Shown here piece after piece: positions 16,472 through 25,050 of a stretch of 38,674 bases of DNA. The position numbers were made by a program, and so were the translations under genes. The stretch lies in contig RXJD01000082.1 of assembly GCA_003987775.1 (NCBI GenBank), positions 1 through 38,674 on the forward strand. The letters run 5' to 3'. Numbering within the stretch: position 1 is the stretch's first letter; every line of letters begins with the position of its first letter. The notes beneath the pieces were generated by a model, which saw only the letters and a program-made list of their open reading frames with translations, was not told the origin of the DNA and did no database searches. Origin of the DNA: Mycobacterium sp. (lineage in GTDB: Bacteria; Actinomycetota; Actinomycetes; Mycobacteriales; Mycobacteriaceae).

Positions 16472-17631
16472 TGGCCTCGCTCCGCCCTTTCCACCAACGG
16501 CCCGCCCGGTGCGTCGTTCGGGTTCGACGTGTAGCGAACGTCGGGGATCATCGTCTCCGGGTCACGCCCGAACGACTGCTCCAGGGCCCGCAGAGCTCCG
16601 GAGAATCCGGTACCGGTCAGCACCGCGTTGTCCATCGCGCTGTAGGTCACGTCGAGCGTGGCCGACACGTTCTGGTAGTCGCCGCGGAAGATCTTCGGCA
16701 CCGCGTCGATGTCGAACGGCTGCGTCAGGATCAGCTTCAGCGCGCCGATCAGGTACGGCGAGCCACGGCCGAGTTCCCGCAGCGGGCACTGCAGCGACTG
16801 CAGGTCGGTGTGCAGGTTGCCGCGGGCTTCCGACAGGTACTGGTCAGCGGCACCGCTGAGCCGGCCCACCGAGTCGACCGCATTGATCAGCAGGTTCTTG
16901 GTGTCCGCGAAGTGCTTGATCAGCGGCGGGAAGTCGGTGAGCACCCGCTCGAGCACGTCGTTGCGGTTGCCCACGTAGCTCAGCAGCCGGTTCGTCGAGT
17001 CGATGGCATGGGTGATGTCGTCGCGCTGCTCGTTGAGCTGCCGGGTGAAGGTGTCCAGCCGGTTGAGGAAGCCCCGGATCTGGTCGCCCCGGCCGTGGAA
17101 GATCGCGTAGATCTCGTTCTGCAGCACTTCCAGGTTGGGGATACCGCCGCCGCGCAGGATCAGCGAGACGACCGCCAGGGTCTGCTCGATGTTGGGATAG
17201 GCCGACGAGTTCTTCAGCGGGATGGTGTCGCCGTTGCGCAGGAGTTCCTTCGACGGGTTCTCCGGCGCCAGCAACTCCACGTGCTGGGACCCCAGCAAGC
17301 TGGTCTGGCCGATCTTGAGGATGGCGTTCTTCGGGAGCTTGGTGTCCTTCTTCAGCCCCAGCGTCAGGGTCGCGATCCAGTTCTTCAGCTCGATCTTGCG
17401 GATCGAACCCACCTCGACGTCGGCGACCATCACCTTGCTGTTGCCGTTGATCGCCAGCGTGTCCGGCACCTGCGCGTAGACGGTGTAGGCGTCGCTCCCG
17501 CTGCCCGGCGCACCGGGGATGGCGACCTGCGAAATGCCTTTCCAGCCACAGGAACTCAGCATCAGGGTGGCCACCAGCAGCACCAGCACCTGCCAGGTGC
17601 CGCGGCGGATCCTGCCAAGCATCCCTATCAC
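16465..17631 (-). CDS. lprK: LprK (Mce1E), lipoprotein subunit of the Mce1 transporter
   Basis: This 388-residue lipoprotein has a signal peptide of about 28 residues ending in a lipobox LSSC, so the cysteine should be lipidated and the protein anchored in the outer leaflet of the plasma membrane. The MCE domain (about 40-130) includes NGNSKVMVADVEVGSI and GQTSLLGSQHVEL. A helical region follows (about 150-300). ATG at 17631 overlaps the mce1D stop as ATGA; ATG at 17622 is possible. In every mycobacterial mce operon the fifth subunit is the lipoprotein, which fits its place. Ortholog of Rv0173 (390 residues). Confidence 0.95.
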   Translation of the reverse strand: MIGMLGRIRRGTWQVLVLLVATLMLSSCGWKGISQVAIPGAPGSGSDAYTVYAQVPDTLAINGNSKVMVADVEVGSIRKIELKNWIATLTLGLKKDTKLPKNAILKIGQTSLLGSQHVELLAPENPSKELLRNGDTIPLKNSSAYPNIEQTLAVVSLILRGGGIPNLEVLQNEIYAIFHGRGDQIRGFLNRLDTFTRQLNEQRDDITHAIDSTNRLLSYVGNRNDVLERVLTDFPPLIKHFADTKNLLINAVDSVGRLSGAADQYLSEARGNLHTDLQSLQCPLRELGRGSPYLIGALKLILTQPFDIDAVPKIFRGDYQNVSATLDVTYSAMDNAVLTGTGFSGALRALEQSFGRDPETMIPDVRYTSNPNDAPGGPLVERAERGQC

Positions 17632-19235
17632 TGACCCCCTCCTACCTCAGCTGGCAGCGGTGCGCCGACCGCTGCGGCCGGTCCGGGCGCCGCCGGTGTG
17701 GGGGCGACCGGTCCGGGGATCACGTTCGGGCCCGGCGCCGGCGGCGGCACCGGTACCTGCGCCTGCAAGCCGACGGGCGGCAGCACCGGGTACTCGTCGT
17801 ACGCGTTGGGTGGTCCCGGCGGTGTCTGCAGGGTGGACTGAACCGGCTGAATGTCGGGTCCACCCATCAGTTCGGCCAGCGACTCGGGGGTCATCAGGCC
17901 CGCCGTGATCGGGCCGACCTGCTGACCCTGCATACCCGGAGCCACGATCCAGCCGGGCTGGGTGTTCTTGTGCGACGTCGGGGTGTCCGGCACCCAGATA
18001 CCCGGGACGGTCGTGTCCTTATATCCGTTCGGCGGCTGCAACCGCGGTTCGGAGTACGCGACGTGCTTGGGCAGGATCTCGGTCGTGTTGAACGTGTTCA
18101 ACCCGAACGGGAAGTAGTTGAACTTGATCGCGTCCAGCACCGGCGCCAGGTACTGCGCGCACAGTTCGGCGGATTCCTGGTACCCCAGCCGGCTGCCCGC
18201 CTGCACCGAGCTGCAGATGAACTGCATCGGGTTGGCGAAGCTGGTGATCTCCGGCACGGCGACCACCGAACCGTGGGCCGGGTGGTAGATCTGGTTGACG
18301 TTGGCGGCGGCCGTGGGCAGCACGTGCAGCGCGGTCTCCAGCCCGTTCAGCGGCTCGGGCTGCAGCAAGGTGTTGGTCACCGTCGCCAGGTTGTTGACGT
18401 CGTGGGTCAGCACCTCGCGGTTCTTGTCCAGGAACGGCCGGACCGTGGTAAGCAGGCTGTCGAGCTGCCGCAGCGCGCTGGCCAGCGCCTGGTCCGAGCT
18501 GGCGAGCCGGCCCGTGACGTCGGCGAGGTTCTGGTTGAGCGCGACGAACTGCTTGTCGTCCTGGTGCAGCGCGTTGACGAACAGCGCCAGGCTCTTGACC
18601 ACCGCGAAGAAGTCGCCGCGGCCCTCGTTGAGCGCTGTCAGCGCCCGGGACAGGCTGTCCAGCGTGGTGTTGAGCTGCTTGCCCTTGCCCTCCAGGCCGT
18701 TGGCGAAGGAGTTGATCACCTCACCGAACGGACCGGTCGGCTGCGCCTCGGTGGGACCGAGCTTCGAGATGATGTTGGTGATGCTGTTCCGCAGCTCGTC
18801 CCACTCGACCGGCACCTGAGTGCGCTCCATCGGGATGATCGCGTTGTTGGCCAGCACCGGGCCGCCCTTGTAGGGCGGCTCCAGCTGGATGGCACGCGAT
18901 GCCACCAGGGTGGGGTTGAGGATCACCGCGGAGGCGTTGGCCGGAACCTTGTACTGGTTCTCGTAGTGGAAGGTGACCTTCATCTTGTCGCCGGCCGGCT
19001 CGATCTTGTCGATCAACCCGACCTTCATGCCCATGATCTGGACCTTGTCCCCCGCGTAGAGGGCGTTCGCGGCCGAGAAATAAGCGGTGACGTAGTTGTT
19101 GGTCAGCTTCTTGTAGAGCTGCCAGCCGACGAACGCGGCGACGAGAGCCAGCACCACGATCAGCGTTCCGACGATGACCGTGACCTTGGACATCCTCGGC
19201 AGCCGGATGTTGCGGACGTCAAAGATGGTGCTCAA
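17628..19235 (-). CDS. mce1D: Mce1D, Mce family lipid-import protein
   Basis: This 535-residue subunit has a transmembrane anchor (about 17-40), an MCE domain (about 48-130, ANALYAGDKVQIMGMKVGLIDKI), a helical stretch (about 150-300) and a Pro-rich tail (about 460-535). The start is TTG at 19235, which overlaps the mce1C stop as TTGA and gives MSTIFDVRNIRLP, matching my recollection of Rv0172. Conserved segments such as IKFNYFPFGLN are also as in M. tuberculosis. It should form one sixth of the lipid tunnel. Confidence 0.95.
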   Translation of the reverse strand: MSTIFDVRNIRLPRMSKVTVIVGTLIVVLALVAAFVGWQLYKKLTNNYVTAYFSAANALYAGDKVQIMGMKVGLIDKIEPAGDKMKVTFHYENQYKVPANASAVILNPTLVASRAIQLEPPYKGGPVLANNAIIPMERTQVPVEWDELRNSITNIISKLGPTEAQPTGPFGEVINSFANGLEGKGKQLNTTLDSLSRALTALNEGRGDFFAVVKSLALFVNALHQDDKQFVALNQNLADVTGRLASSDQALASALRQLDSLLTTVRPFLDKNREVLTHDVNNLATVTNTLLQPEPLNGLETALHVLPTAAANVNQIYHPAHGSVVAVPEITSFANPMQFICSSVQAGSRLGYQESAELCAQYLAPVLDAIKFNYFPFGLNTFNTTEILPKHVAYSEPRLQPPNGYKDTTVPGIWVPDTPTSHKNTQPGWIVAPGMQGQQVGPITAGLMTPESLAELMGGPDIQPVQSTLQTPPGPPNAYDEYPVLPPVGLQAQVPVPPPAPGPNVIPGPVAPTPAAPGPAAAVGAPLPAEVGGGQ

Positions 19236-20794
19236 TTCTGGCTACCTCCCGCTGCGCCGCTACCGCCCGAACCGCCGGGGTTGATGAACGGTGCCGGTAA
19301 CTGGTTCCCCGGCCCGGGCGGGGCCGGCGGACCCGGGGGCAGCCCCGGAGCGAATGTCGATGGTGGTGCCACCGGTCCAGCCGGTCCCAGTGGCTCGGTA
19401 CGAGCACCCGGAGGAGCGTTGGGCGGCAACGGAACCGGCGTACCGGGAGCGTTGGGAGCCGGTTCGCCCGGCCGTCCGGCGATCGGGATGCCGGGTACGT
19501 CCTGCACCCCGTTCGGGTTGGGCGGCGACACCTGGACGTCCAGCGGAGCCGGGAAGCCCGGACCACCGAACGGACCGATGGCGGTGCCCGCGCAGGGCAA
19601 CGGGTTGGCCGGGCTGGGGATGCCGTCCGCGGCCGGGGTGTACGAGCACGGCGAGCCGGGTGGCACGGCCGGACCCGGGTGCTCCGGGGTGCCTTCCAGC
19701 ACCAGCGGTCCCGGCGGCGGTGCGCCGTTGGGGAACCGGGTGCCGTTGGGGTCGGGGAACCGGTAGGCCGGCAGTCCGGCGCTGCGCCAGAAGTCCTCGG
19801 GGCTCAGACCGCGCTTCTTGAACGCGGCGTCGATGAACGGCTGGAGGATCTGGCCGGGGACGAGGTTGTGGATGACCACCTTGAAGAACGGTCCGGAGGC
19901 GATCGACTCGTTCAGCGACGGCAGGAACCCGCCGACCATCAGCAGGCCGTTCGCCAGGTCGTCTTTGCGCTCGACGAGCAGGTCGCTGACGGTACGCAGC
20001 TGCTCGAGCACGTGGTTGAGGTTGGGGTTGTCGTTGATGAAGCCCGATACCTGCTGGGAGAAGGCGGCGACGTTGCTCAGCAGCGCGTCGATGGCGCGGC
20101 CGCGCTCGTTGAATGCGGCCAGCAGCGTCTTTGCGTTGACCAGCAACCGGTCCACCTGCTGGCTGCGGTCACCGAGGACGCTGGCCACCTGGTTGGCCTG
20201 GGCCAGCAGGTGCTTGATCTCCTCGTCGCGCTTTCCGATGGTGTCGGAGAACTTGGCCACGCCGTCGAGGGCGGGGCTGAGCTGCGGGTAGGTCTGGTCG
20301 ATGGTCTCCGACAGCACGTGCAGCGACTTCTTGACCGTGTCGATGTCCCAGCCGGTCGCCGCCTTGGTGACGTCGAGGAACGCGTCGTAGATCTGGTAGG
20401 GCGTGGTGCTCTGCCCCAGCGGCAACGTGCCGTTCGGACGTAGCGGCTGGTTGCCGCGGGCCTCGATCTCGAGAACCTTCTTGCCCAGCAGCGTGTCGGT
20501 GCGGATGTTCAGCCGGCTCTCGGTGCCGATGCTCTCGGTGCCGATGGAGAACTTCATCAGGATGTGGTCGCCGTCGATGCTGATGGCCTCGACCTTGCCG
20601 ACATCCATGCCCGCGATGCGGACCTTGTCACCCTTGTTGATGCCACCGGTGTCGGTGAACTGCCCGTAGTAGCTGGGCTTGGCCATCAACATCGGCACAC
20701 TGGTGAAGCTCTGACCCACCCCGATGACCAGGAGTGTCACCAGGATGCCCATCAGGCCGATCTTGAGGCGGTTGGGCGGTTCCAGCGTTCTCAT
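19232..20794 (-). CDS. mce1C: Mce1C, Mce family lipid-import protein
   Basis: This 520-residue subunit has a transmembrane anchor (about 10-30), an MCE domain (about 36-115, GGINKGDKVRIAGMDVGKV and TLLGKKVLEIE) and a helical region (about 150-300). It ends in a Pro/Gly-rich tail of about 170 residues (about 350-520), probably disordered and outside the membrane. ATG at 20794 is chosen over one at 20806 because it makes an ATGA overlap with the mce1B stop and matches the start I recall for Rv0171 (MRTLEPPNRL). It belongs to the Mce1 tunnel with Mce1A, B, D, E and F. Confidence 0.94.
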   Translation of the reverse strand: MRTLEPPNRLKIGLMGILVTLLVIGVGQSFTSVPMLMAKPSYYGQFTDTGGINKGDKVRIAGMDVGKVEAISIDGDHILMKFSIGTESIGTESRLNIRTDTLLGKKVLEIEARGNQPLRPNGTLPLGQSTTPYQIYDAFLDVTKAATGWDIDTVKKSLHVLSETIDQTYPQLSPALDGVAKFSDTIGKRDEEIKHLLAQANQVASVLGDRSQQVDRLLVNAKTLLAAFNERGRAIDALLSNVAAFSQQVSGFINDNPNLNHVLEQLRTVSDLLVERKDDLANGLLMVGGFLPSLNESIASGPFFKVVIHNLVPGQILQPFIDAAFKKRGLSPEDFWRSAGLPAYRFPDPNGTRFPNGAPPPGPLVLEGTPEHPGPAVPPGSPCSYTPAADGIPSPANPLPCAGTAIGPFGGPGFPAPLDVQVSPPNPNGVQDVPGIPIAGRPGEPAPNAPGTPVPLPPNAPPGARTEPLGPAGPVAPPSTFAPGLPPGPPAPPGPGNQLPAPFINPGGSGGSGAAGGSQN

Positions 20795-21831
20795 TGCGGC
20801 GCGCACCTCCCGGTCGGCTGGTGGAAGAGGCGGACGGTGCGAACCGGCCCACCAGCCTGCAGACCGTTGATCCGGAGGCTGATGTCGCAGGAGTAGAAGT
20901 TCACGAAGTCGCCGTAGGAGCCGATGGCGCGCCCGATGGAGTTCAGCGCGCTGGGCACCTTGTGCAGGAAGTCGTTGAGCTGTTCACGCTGATCGATCAA
21001 CGGCTGTTGGACGGTGTCGAGGTAGTTGATCGCCTTGTGCAGCAGCGCCCGGTCCTCGCTCAGCAGGTCGGCCACCGTGCCGGCGGCGTTGCTGATGTTC
21101 GCGGTCCCGCCGGCCAGGGAATCGCCGTGGTCCTTCAACCCGGTGATGAGCACCTCCAGGTTGTTGACTGTCTGGTCGAAGTCCTTGCGGTGCCGAACGG
21201 TGGTGTCCAGCACCTTGTTCAGGTTCGTCACCACTTCGCCGATCGCCTGGTCCCGCTCGCCCAACTGCGAGGTGACCTGCGCGGTCTGCTGCAGGATGTC
21301 GTTGATCGTGCCCCCCTGGCCCTGGAACACGGTGATCAGCGCAGACGCGATGGTGTTGACCTTGTCCGGGTTCAGCGCCCGGAAGATCGGCTTGAAACCA
21401 CCGATCAGCGCATCGAGGTCAAGCGCCGGCGTGGTGCGTGCGAGCGGGATGAACCCGCCGGGCTGCATGACCTTGTCCTGGCCGTCGCCCTCACCGCGCT
21501 TGAGCTCGAGGTAGCGGTTGCCGATCAGGTCGAGATAGCGGATCGACGCGGTCGTCGATTGGTACAGCGGAATCGAGCGGTCGACGTTGAAGTTGACCCG
21601 CACCCGCTTGCCGCCGTCGACCAGCTGGACATCGCTGACCTTGCCGATCTCCACGCCGGAAGCGCGCACGAACTGGCCGGCCCGCAACCCGCTGATGTTG
21701 CTGAACTCGGCGGAGTAGGAGTTGGTCCGGTCGAATCGGATCTGACCGAACACGATGATGATCATGATGCTGAACATCAGCAGCACCAGAGCGAAGGCGC
21801 TGAGTTTGACGAGCGTACCGGTGATTTTCAT
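20791..21831 (-). CDS. mce1B: Mce1B, Mce family lipid-import protein
   Basis: This 346-residue subunit is the same length as Rv0170. It has a transmembrane anchor (about 8-30), an MCE domain (about 38-120, ISGLRAGQFVRASGVEIGKV and RYLDLIGNRYLEL) and a helical C-terminal half (about 140-310). Unlike C, D and F it lacks a long Pro-rich tail. Two cysteines near the C-terminus (YSCDISLRI and GRCAPQ) could form a disulfide. ATG at 21831 overlaps the mce1A stop as ATGA. Confidence 0.95.
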   Translation of the reverse strand: MKITGTLVKLSAFALVLLMFSIMIIIVFGQIRFDRTNSYSAEFSNISGLRAGQFVRASGVEIGKVSDVQLVDGGKRVRVNFNVDRSIPLYQSTTASIRYLDLIGNRYLELKRGEGDGQDKVMQPGGFIPLARTTPALDLDALIGGFKPIFRALNPDKVNTIASALITVFQGQGGTINDILQQTAQVTSQLGERDQAIGEVVTNLNKVLDTTVRHRKDFDQTVNNLEVLITGLKDHGDSLAGGTANISNAAGTVADLLSEDRALLHKAINYLDTVQQPLIDQREQLNDFLHKVPSALNSIGRAIGSYGDFVNFYSCDISLRINGLQAGGPVRTVRLFHQPTGRCAPQ

Positions 21832-23156
21832 GGGTTGATCGTGTTATCCCCTACCTGACGGCCCCAGACGTACTCGTTCACAAAGGGCGACCCGACCTCC
21901 AAGTGGTTATAAGGCGCAAGGCTGTTGCCGGTGTCCATCACCAGTTCCGGCGCCGGCCACAGTTGCCGCGTGATCTGCTGCCAGCAACCGGGCGCCCCGC
22001 CCGGTCCACCGTGGGCGTTCACCCGCGGCAGGTTCTCCGGGTAGGTGTAGGGGTTCGGCGCGCCGCCGATCACTCCGGCTGCCAGCCCGCCGACCTGCGA
22101 GAGCAGCAGGGGAACCAGCGACACCGGGTTCAGCATCAGGCCCAGGGCGGAGAGGATCTGGGTGTGGCTGTTCAGCGAGTAGCCGTTGCCGCCCAGGAAC
22201 TGGTAGGCCTTGGGCTCGATGTCGTGGTAGTTGTGCAGCGTGCAGTACAGCTCCGGGCTGTAGGTGTCGAGTAGCTGGGCAGTGGGCACCAGGTCGGCGG
22301 CGCCGCGGGCCAGGTACGGACCGCCCCGCTCGAAGATGTCCGCGCCGGTGTTGCCGAATCCGGCCGCGGCCAGCAGCGCCTGGTCCAGGTCCTTCTGCTG
22401 CGCGTTGATCGTGCGCGCCGTCGGCACCGAGTTGTTCAGGAAGTCGATCAGGTCCGGCGCGGCGTCGGCGTAGACGTCGCCGAGTGCGGCCAGCTGCTGA
22501 ATGTCGCGGCGGGCCTGGGGCATCTGCGGGTTGATGTCGTCGAGGATCTGGTTGCCGTTGACGATCGACTGGCCGAACCGGTCACCCAGTCCGGTCAGGG
22601 ATTGCGCGGCGGCGCTCAGCGTCAGGTTCAGCTTGACCGGGTCAACCTTTTCCGAGATCGAGGTCAAAGTCTGGAACAGAGTGTTGATCTCGGTCGTCAC
22701 GCCGGAGGCGTTGATCACGCTGTTCGGCCCGAGATGACCTCGCGAGATGATGTTGCCTTTGTCATCTTTGGGCGTGGTCAGCGATATGTACTTGCCGCCG
22801 AACACCGTCGTCGCCTTGATCTGCGCGTCGACGTTCTCCGGGACCACCCCATTAGCGCCGAGGAATTCCGGATAGATATCCAGGGAAAATTTTGCGGCCG
22901 GCTTGCCGTCGCGGTTGATCTCCTGGATCTTGTCGACCCGACCGATCTGAACCCCGTTGTAGGTGACCTTCGAACCCGGATCCATCACCAGCCCGGCTCG
23001 GTCGCTGTACATCGTCAGCTTCGCCTTCTGGGTGAAGTCACCGCGAAACTGTAGGTAGACGACTGAGAGCACAAGTAGCAGAACAAGTACGGCCGAGATG
23101 CCGATCAGCTTGTACGGCGGGTTCTTTACCTTGTTGACCTTCCCCGGAGTCGTCAT
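21828..23156 (-). CDS. mce1A: Mce1A, Mce family lipid-import protein
   Basis: This 442-residue subunit is close in length to Rv0169 (454 residues), the protein first named for mammalian cell entry and later shown to be part of a fatty-acid importer. It has a transmembrane anchor (about 16-36), an MCE domain (about 42-130, AGLVMDPGSKVTYNGVQIGRV and TTVFGGKYISL) and a helical region (about 150-270). The C-terminus (about 340-442) is rich in Pro and Gly. ATG at 23156 lies 4 nt after the yrbE1B stop. It is the first of six mce genes, in the usual order after two yrbE permease genes. Confidence 0.95.
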   Translation of the reverse strand: MTTPGKVNKVKNPPYKLIGISAVLVLLLVLSVVYLQFRGDFTQKAKLTMYSDRAGLVMDPGSKVTYNGVQIGRVDKIQEINRDGKPAAKFSLDIYPEFLGANGVVPENVDAQIKATTVFGGKYISLTTPKDDKGNIISRGHLGPNSVINASGVTTEINTLFQTLTSISEKVDPVKLNLTLSAAAQSLTGLGDRFGQSIVNGNQILDDINPQMPQARRDIQQLAALGDVYADAAPDLIDFLNNSVPTARTINAQQKDLDQALLAAAGFGNTGADIFERGGPYLARGAADLVPTAQLLDTYSPELYCTLHNYHDIEPKAYQFLGGNGYSLNSHTQILSALGLMLNPVSLVPLLLSQVGGLAAGVIGGAPNPYTYPENLPRVNAHGGPGGAPGCWQQITRQLWPAPELVMDTGNSLAPYNHLEVGSPFVNEYVWGRQVGDNTINP

Positions 23157-23160
23157 CGCG

Positions 23161-24030
23161 CTACACCGTCAATGCGAAGTTGGGGTTGACGCCGTAGAGC
23201 GCCAACGCGGCGGACAGAACAACCACTTGAACCGAGATCAGGGAGAACCGCATGGATCGGCCGACCGCCTCGCCGACCCCGACCGGTCCGCCGCCGGCAT
23301 TGAACCCGTAGTAGCAGTGGGTCACCATCACGATGCCCGCGATGATGATCGCCTCCAGGAACGACCAGAACACGTCGTCGGGGCGCAGGAAGGTCCGGAA
23401 GTAGTGTTCATAGGTGCCGCTCGACTGCCCGTACAACAGCGTCGTCACGACCTGCGGGGAAAGAAAAGCCATAATCATCGCCAGCGCGTAGAGCGGGATG
23501 ATCACCACCAGCCCGGCGACCACACGGGTGGAGGTCAAATAGGAAATGGACTTGATCCCCATCACTTCCAGCGCGTCGATTTCCTCGCTGATCCGCATGG
23601 CACCCAGCTCGGCGGTGGCACCGGCTCCCACTGTTGCCGCCAGCGAGATTCCGGTCACCACGGGGGCGGCGATTCGCACGTTGATCAGCGCGGAGAAAAA
23701 CCCCGTGAAAGCCTCGACACCGATGTTGCCCAGTGTGGCAAAGCCCTGGATGGCAATCAGCGAGCTGCCGGACAACGTCACAAAGCCGACGATCGCGGCA
23801 GTACCGCCGACGACCGCCATGGCACCGGTGCCCATCCCGATCTGAGCGATCAACCGCAAGGTCTCCTTGCGGTAGTAATGAATCGCATGCGGGATCTGCC
23901 CCAGACTGGTCAGGACGAACCACGCGAGCTGGCCGGTCTCGTCCAGCCCCCGGGTCACCGAACCCGCGTACTTGTTGACGTTGGCCGCCGCCCGCGGGAA
24001 CCGCTGGCGGACTACCGCTGCTGTCGACAT
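23161..24030 (-). CDS. yrbE1B: YrbE1B, Mce1 transporter permease (MlaE family)
   Basis: This 289-residue inner-membrane permease is identical in length to Rv0168 as I recall it. It has about five or six helices and the MlaE/YrbE signature EEIDALEVMGIKSISYL in the cytoplasmic coupling loop, where the unlinked ATPase (MceG in M. tuberculosis) would bind. I chose ATG at 24030, which starts 2 nt after the yrbE1A stop; an extended frame to 24105 would add 25 residues lying over yrbE1A. With YrbE1A it forms the heterodimeric membrane core beneath the Mce tunnel. Confidence 0.95.
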   Translation of the reverse strand: MSTAAVVRQRFPRAAANVNKYAGSVTRGLDETGQLAWFVLTSLGQIPHAIHYYRKETLRLIAQIGMGTGAMAVVGGTAAIVGFVTLSGSSLIAIQGFATLGNIGVEAFTGFFSALINVRIAAPVVTGISLAATVGAGATAELGAMRISEEIDALEVMGIKSISYLTSTRVVAGLVVIIPLYALAMIMAFLSPQVVTTLLYGQSSGTYEHYFRTFLRPDDVFWSFLEAIIIAGIVMVTHCYYGFNAGGGPVGVGEAVGRSMRFSLISVQVVVLSAALALYGVNPNFALTV

Positions 24031-24032
24031 CG

Positions 24033-24836
24033 TTAGTGCCCCGTCCCGAATCGCACACCGATCGTGGTCAAGATGACGTTCACCGCATACAAGGCGACCA
24101 CGCACAACACCACGGTCTCGTTAACCGCCGTGCCCAGCCCCTTGGACCCACCGCGCACCGTCAACCCGCGGTAGCAACCGACCAGCCCGGCGATCAATCC
24201 GAACGTCGCCGCCTTGACCATCGCGATGATCACCTCCGGCAGACCAGTGATCGTGGTCAGCGTCGCCAGATACGCCCCACCGGACACGTTCTGCAGATAC
24301 ACCCCGAACAGGTAGCCACCAACCAGTCCCACCGTGATCACCAAAGCGTTGAGCAGCGTCGCGACCACGGTCGCCGCGATCACCCGGGGCACCACCAGCC
24401 GGTGAATCGGGTCGATGCCGAGCACTTCCATCGCGTCGATCTCTTCACGGACGGTGCGCGCACCCAGATCAGCGCAAATCGCTGTCGAACCGGCACCGGC
24501 CACCACCAGCACCGTGGTCAAGGGACCGAGCTGGGTGACCGCCGCAATAGCCGCTCCCGCACCAGAGAGGTCGGCGGCGCCGAACTGCGACAGCAGCACG
24601 TTGAGTGTGAAGATCAACAACACCGTCAGCGGGATCGACACCATGATCGTCGGCAACAACGCCACCCGCATGATGAACCAGCACTGCAGGACCAACTCGC
24701 CCCACTGAAACGGCCGCCGGAACAAAGCCCGCCCGGTCAGCACGCACATCCGGAAGAACCCGCCGATCAAAGTCAGCGGCGACTCGAATCGATCGCGCAG
24801 GAATCCGGCTAGATGCGGCCGAGTGGATGTCGTCAC
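24033..24836 (-). CDS. yrbE1A: YrbE1A, Mce1 transporter permease (MlaE family)
   Basis: This 267-residue permease partner of YrbE1B has about six hydrophobic segments and the coupling-loop signature EEIDAMEVLGIDPIHRL. GTG at 24836 has a strong AAGGGG ribosome-binding site five bases upstream. It is separated from fadD5 by 214 nt, the only sizeable gap in the operon, where a second promoter is possible. Length agrees with Rv0167 (about 265). Confidence 0.95.
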   Translation of the reverse strand: MTTSTRPHLAGFLRDRFESPLTLIGGFFRMCVLTGRALFRRPFQWGELVLQCWFIMRVALLPTIMVSIPLTVLLIFTLNVLLSQFGAADLSGAGAAIAAVTQLGPLTTVLVVAGAGSTAICADLGARTVREEIDAMEVLGIDPIHRLVVPRVIAATVVATLLNALVITVGLVGGYLFGVYLQNVSGGAYLATLTTITGLPEVIIAMVKAATFGLIAGLVGCYRGLTVRGGSKGLGTAVNETVVLCVVALYAVNVILTTIGVRFGTGH

Positions 24837-24993
24837 GATTGCCCCTTCACATTGGGGCCGCTCGTGTCGCGGCGCCGCGGCGATTGGTGTCGCACGCCTC
24901 CTCCTTGCCCCGACCCTAAGTGTGTGACCAACGGCTCCCTACCCGCAGGTAGTAACGGAGACCACAGGAATGTACCCGATGGTTGCCCAGGTG

Positions 24994-25002
24994 TGTATAG
25001 CA
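24994..25002 (-). promoter_or_regulatory. Candidate internal promoter (extended -10) between fadD5 and yrbE1A
   Basis: On the minus strand the sequence reads TGC-TATACA, an extended -10 element, with -10 bases at 24994-24999. Transcription would begin near 24987, giving a leader of about 150 nt before yrbE1A. No good -35 is visible. The 214-nt gap (24837-25050) otherwise holds no gene I can support. An internal promoter has been reported in the matching M. tuberculosis gap; this exact site is my inference. Confidence 0.4.
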
Positions 25003-25050
25003 ACTCAACAATTGACATTCCGTCAGCACCTAGCAAACATATCGACCCCA

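Noticed and set aside
21828-23156. An Arg-Gly-Asp motif near residue 38 of Mce1A that might suggest integrin binding
   Set aside because: It lies directly after the transmembrane anchor at the base of the MCE domain, and the tripeptide is common by chance.
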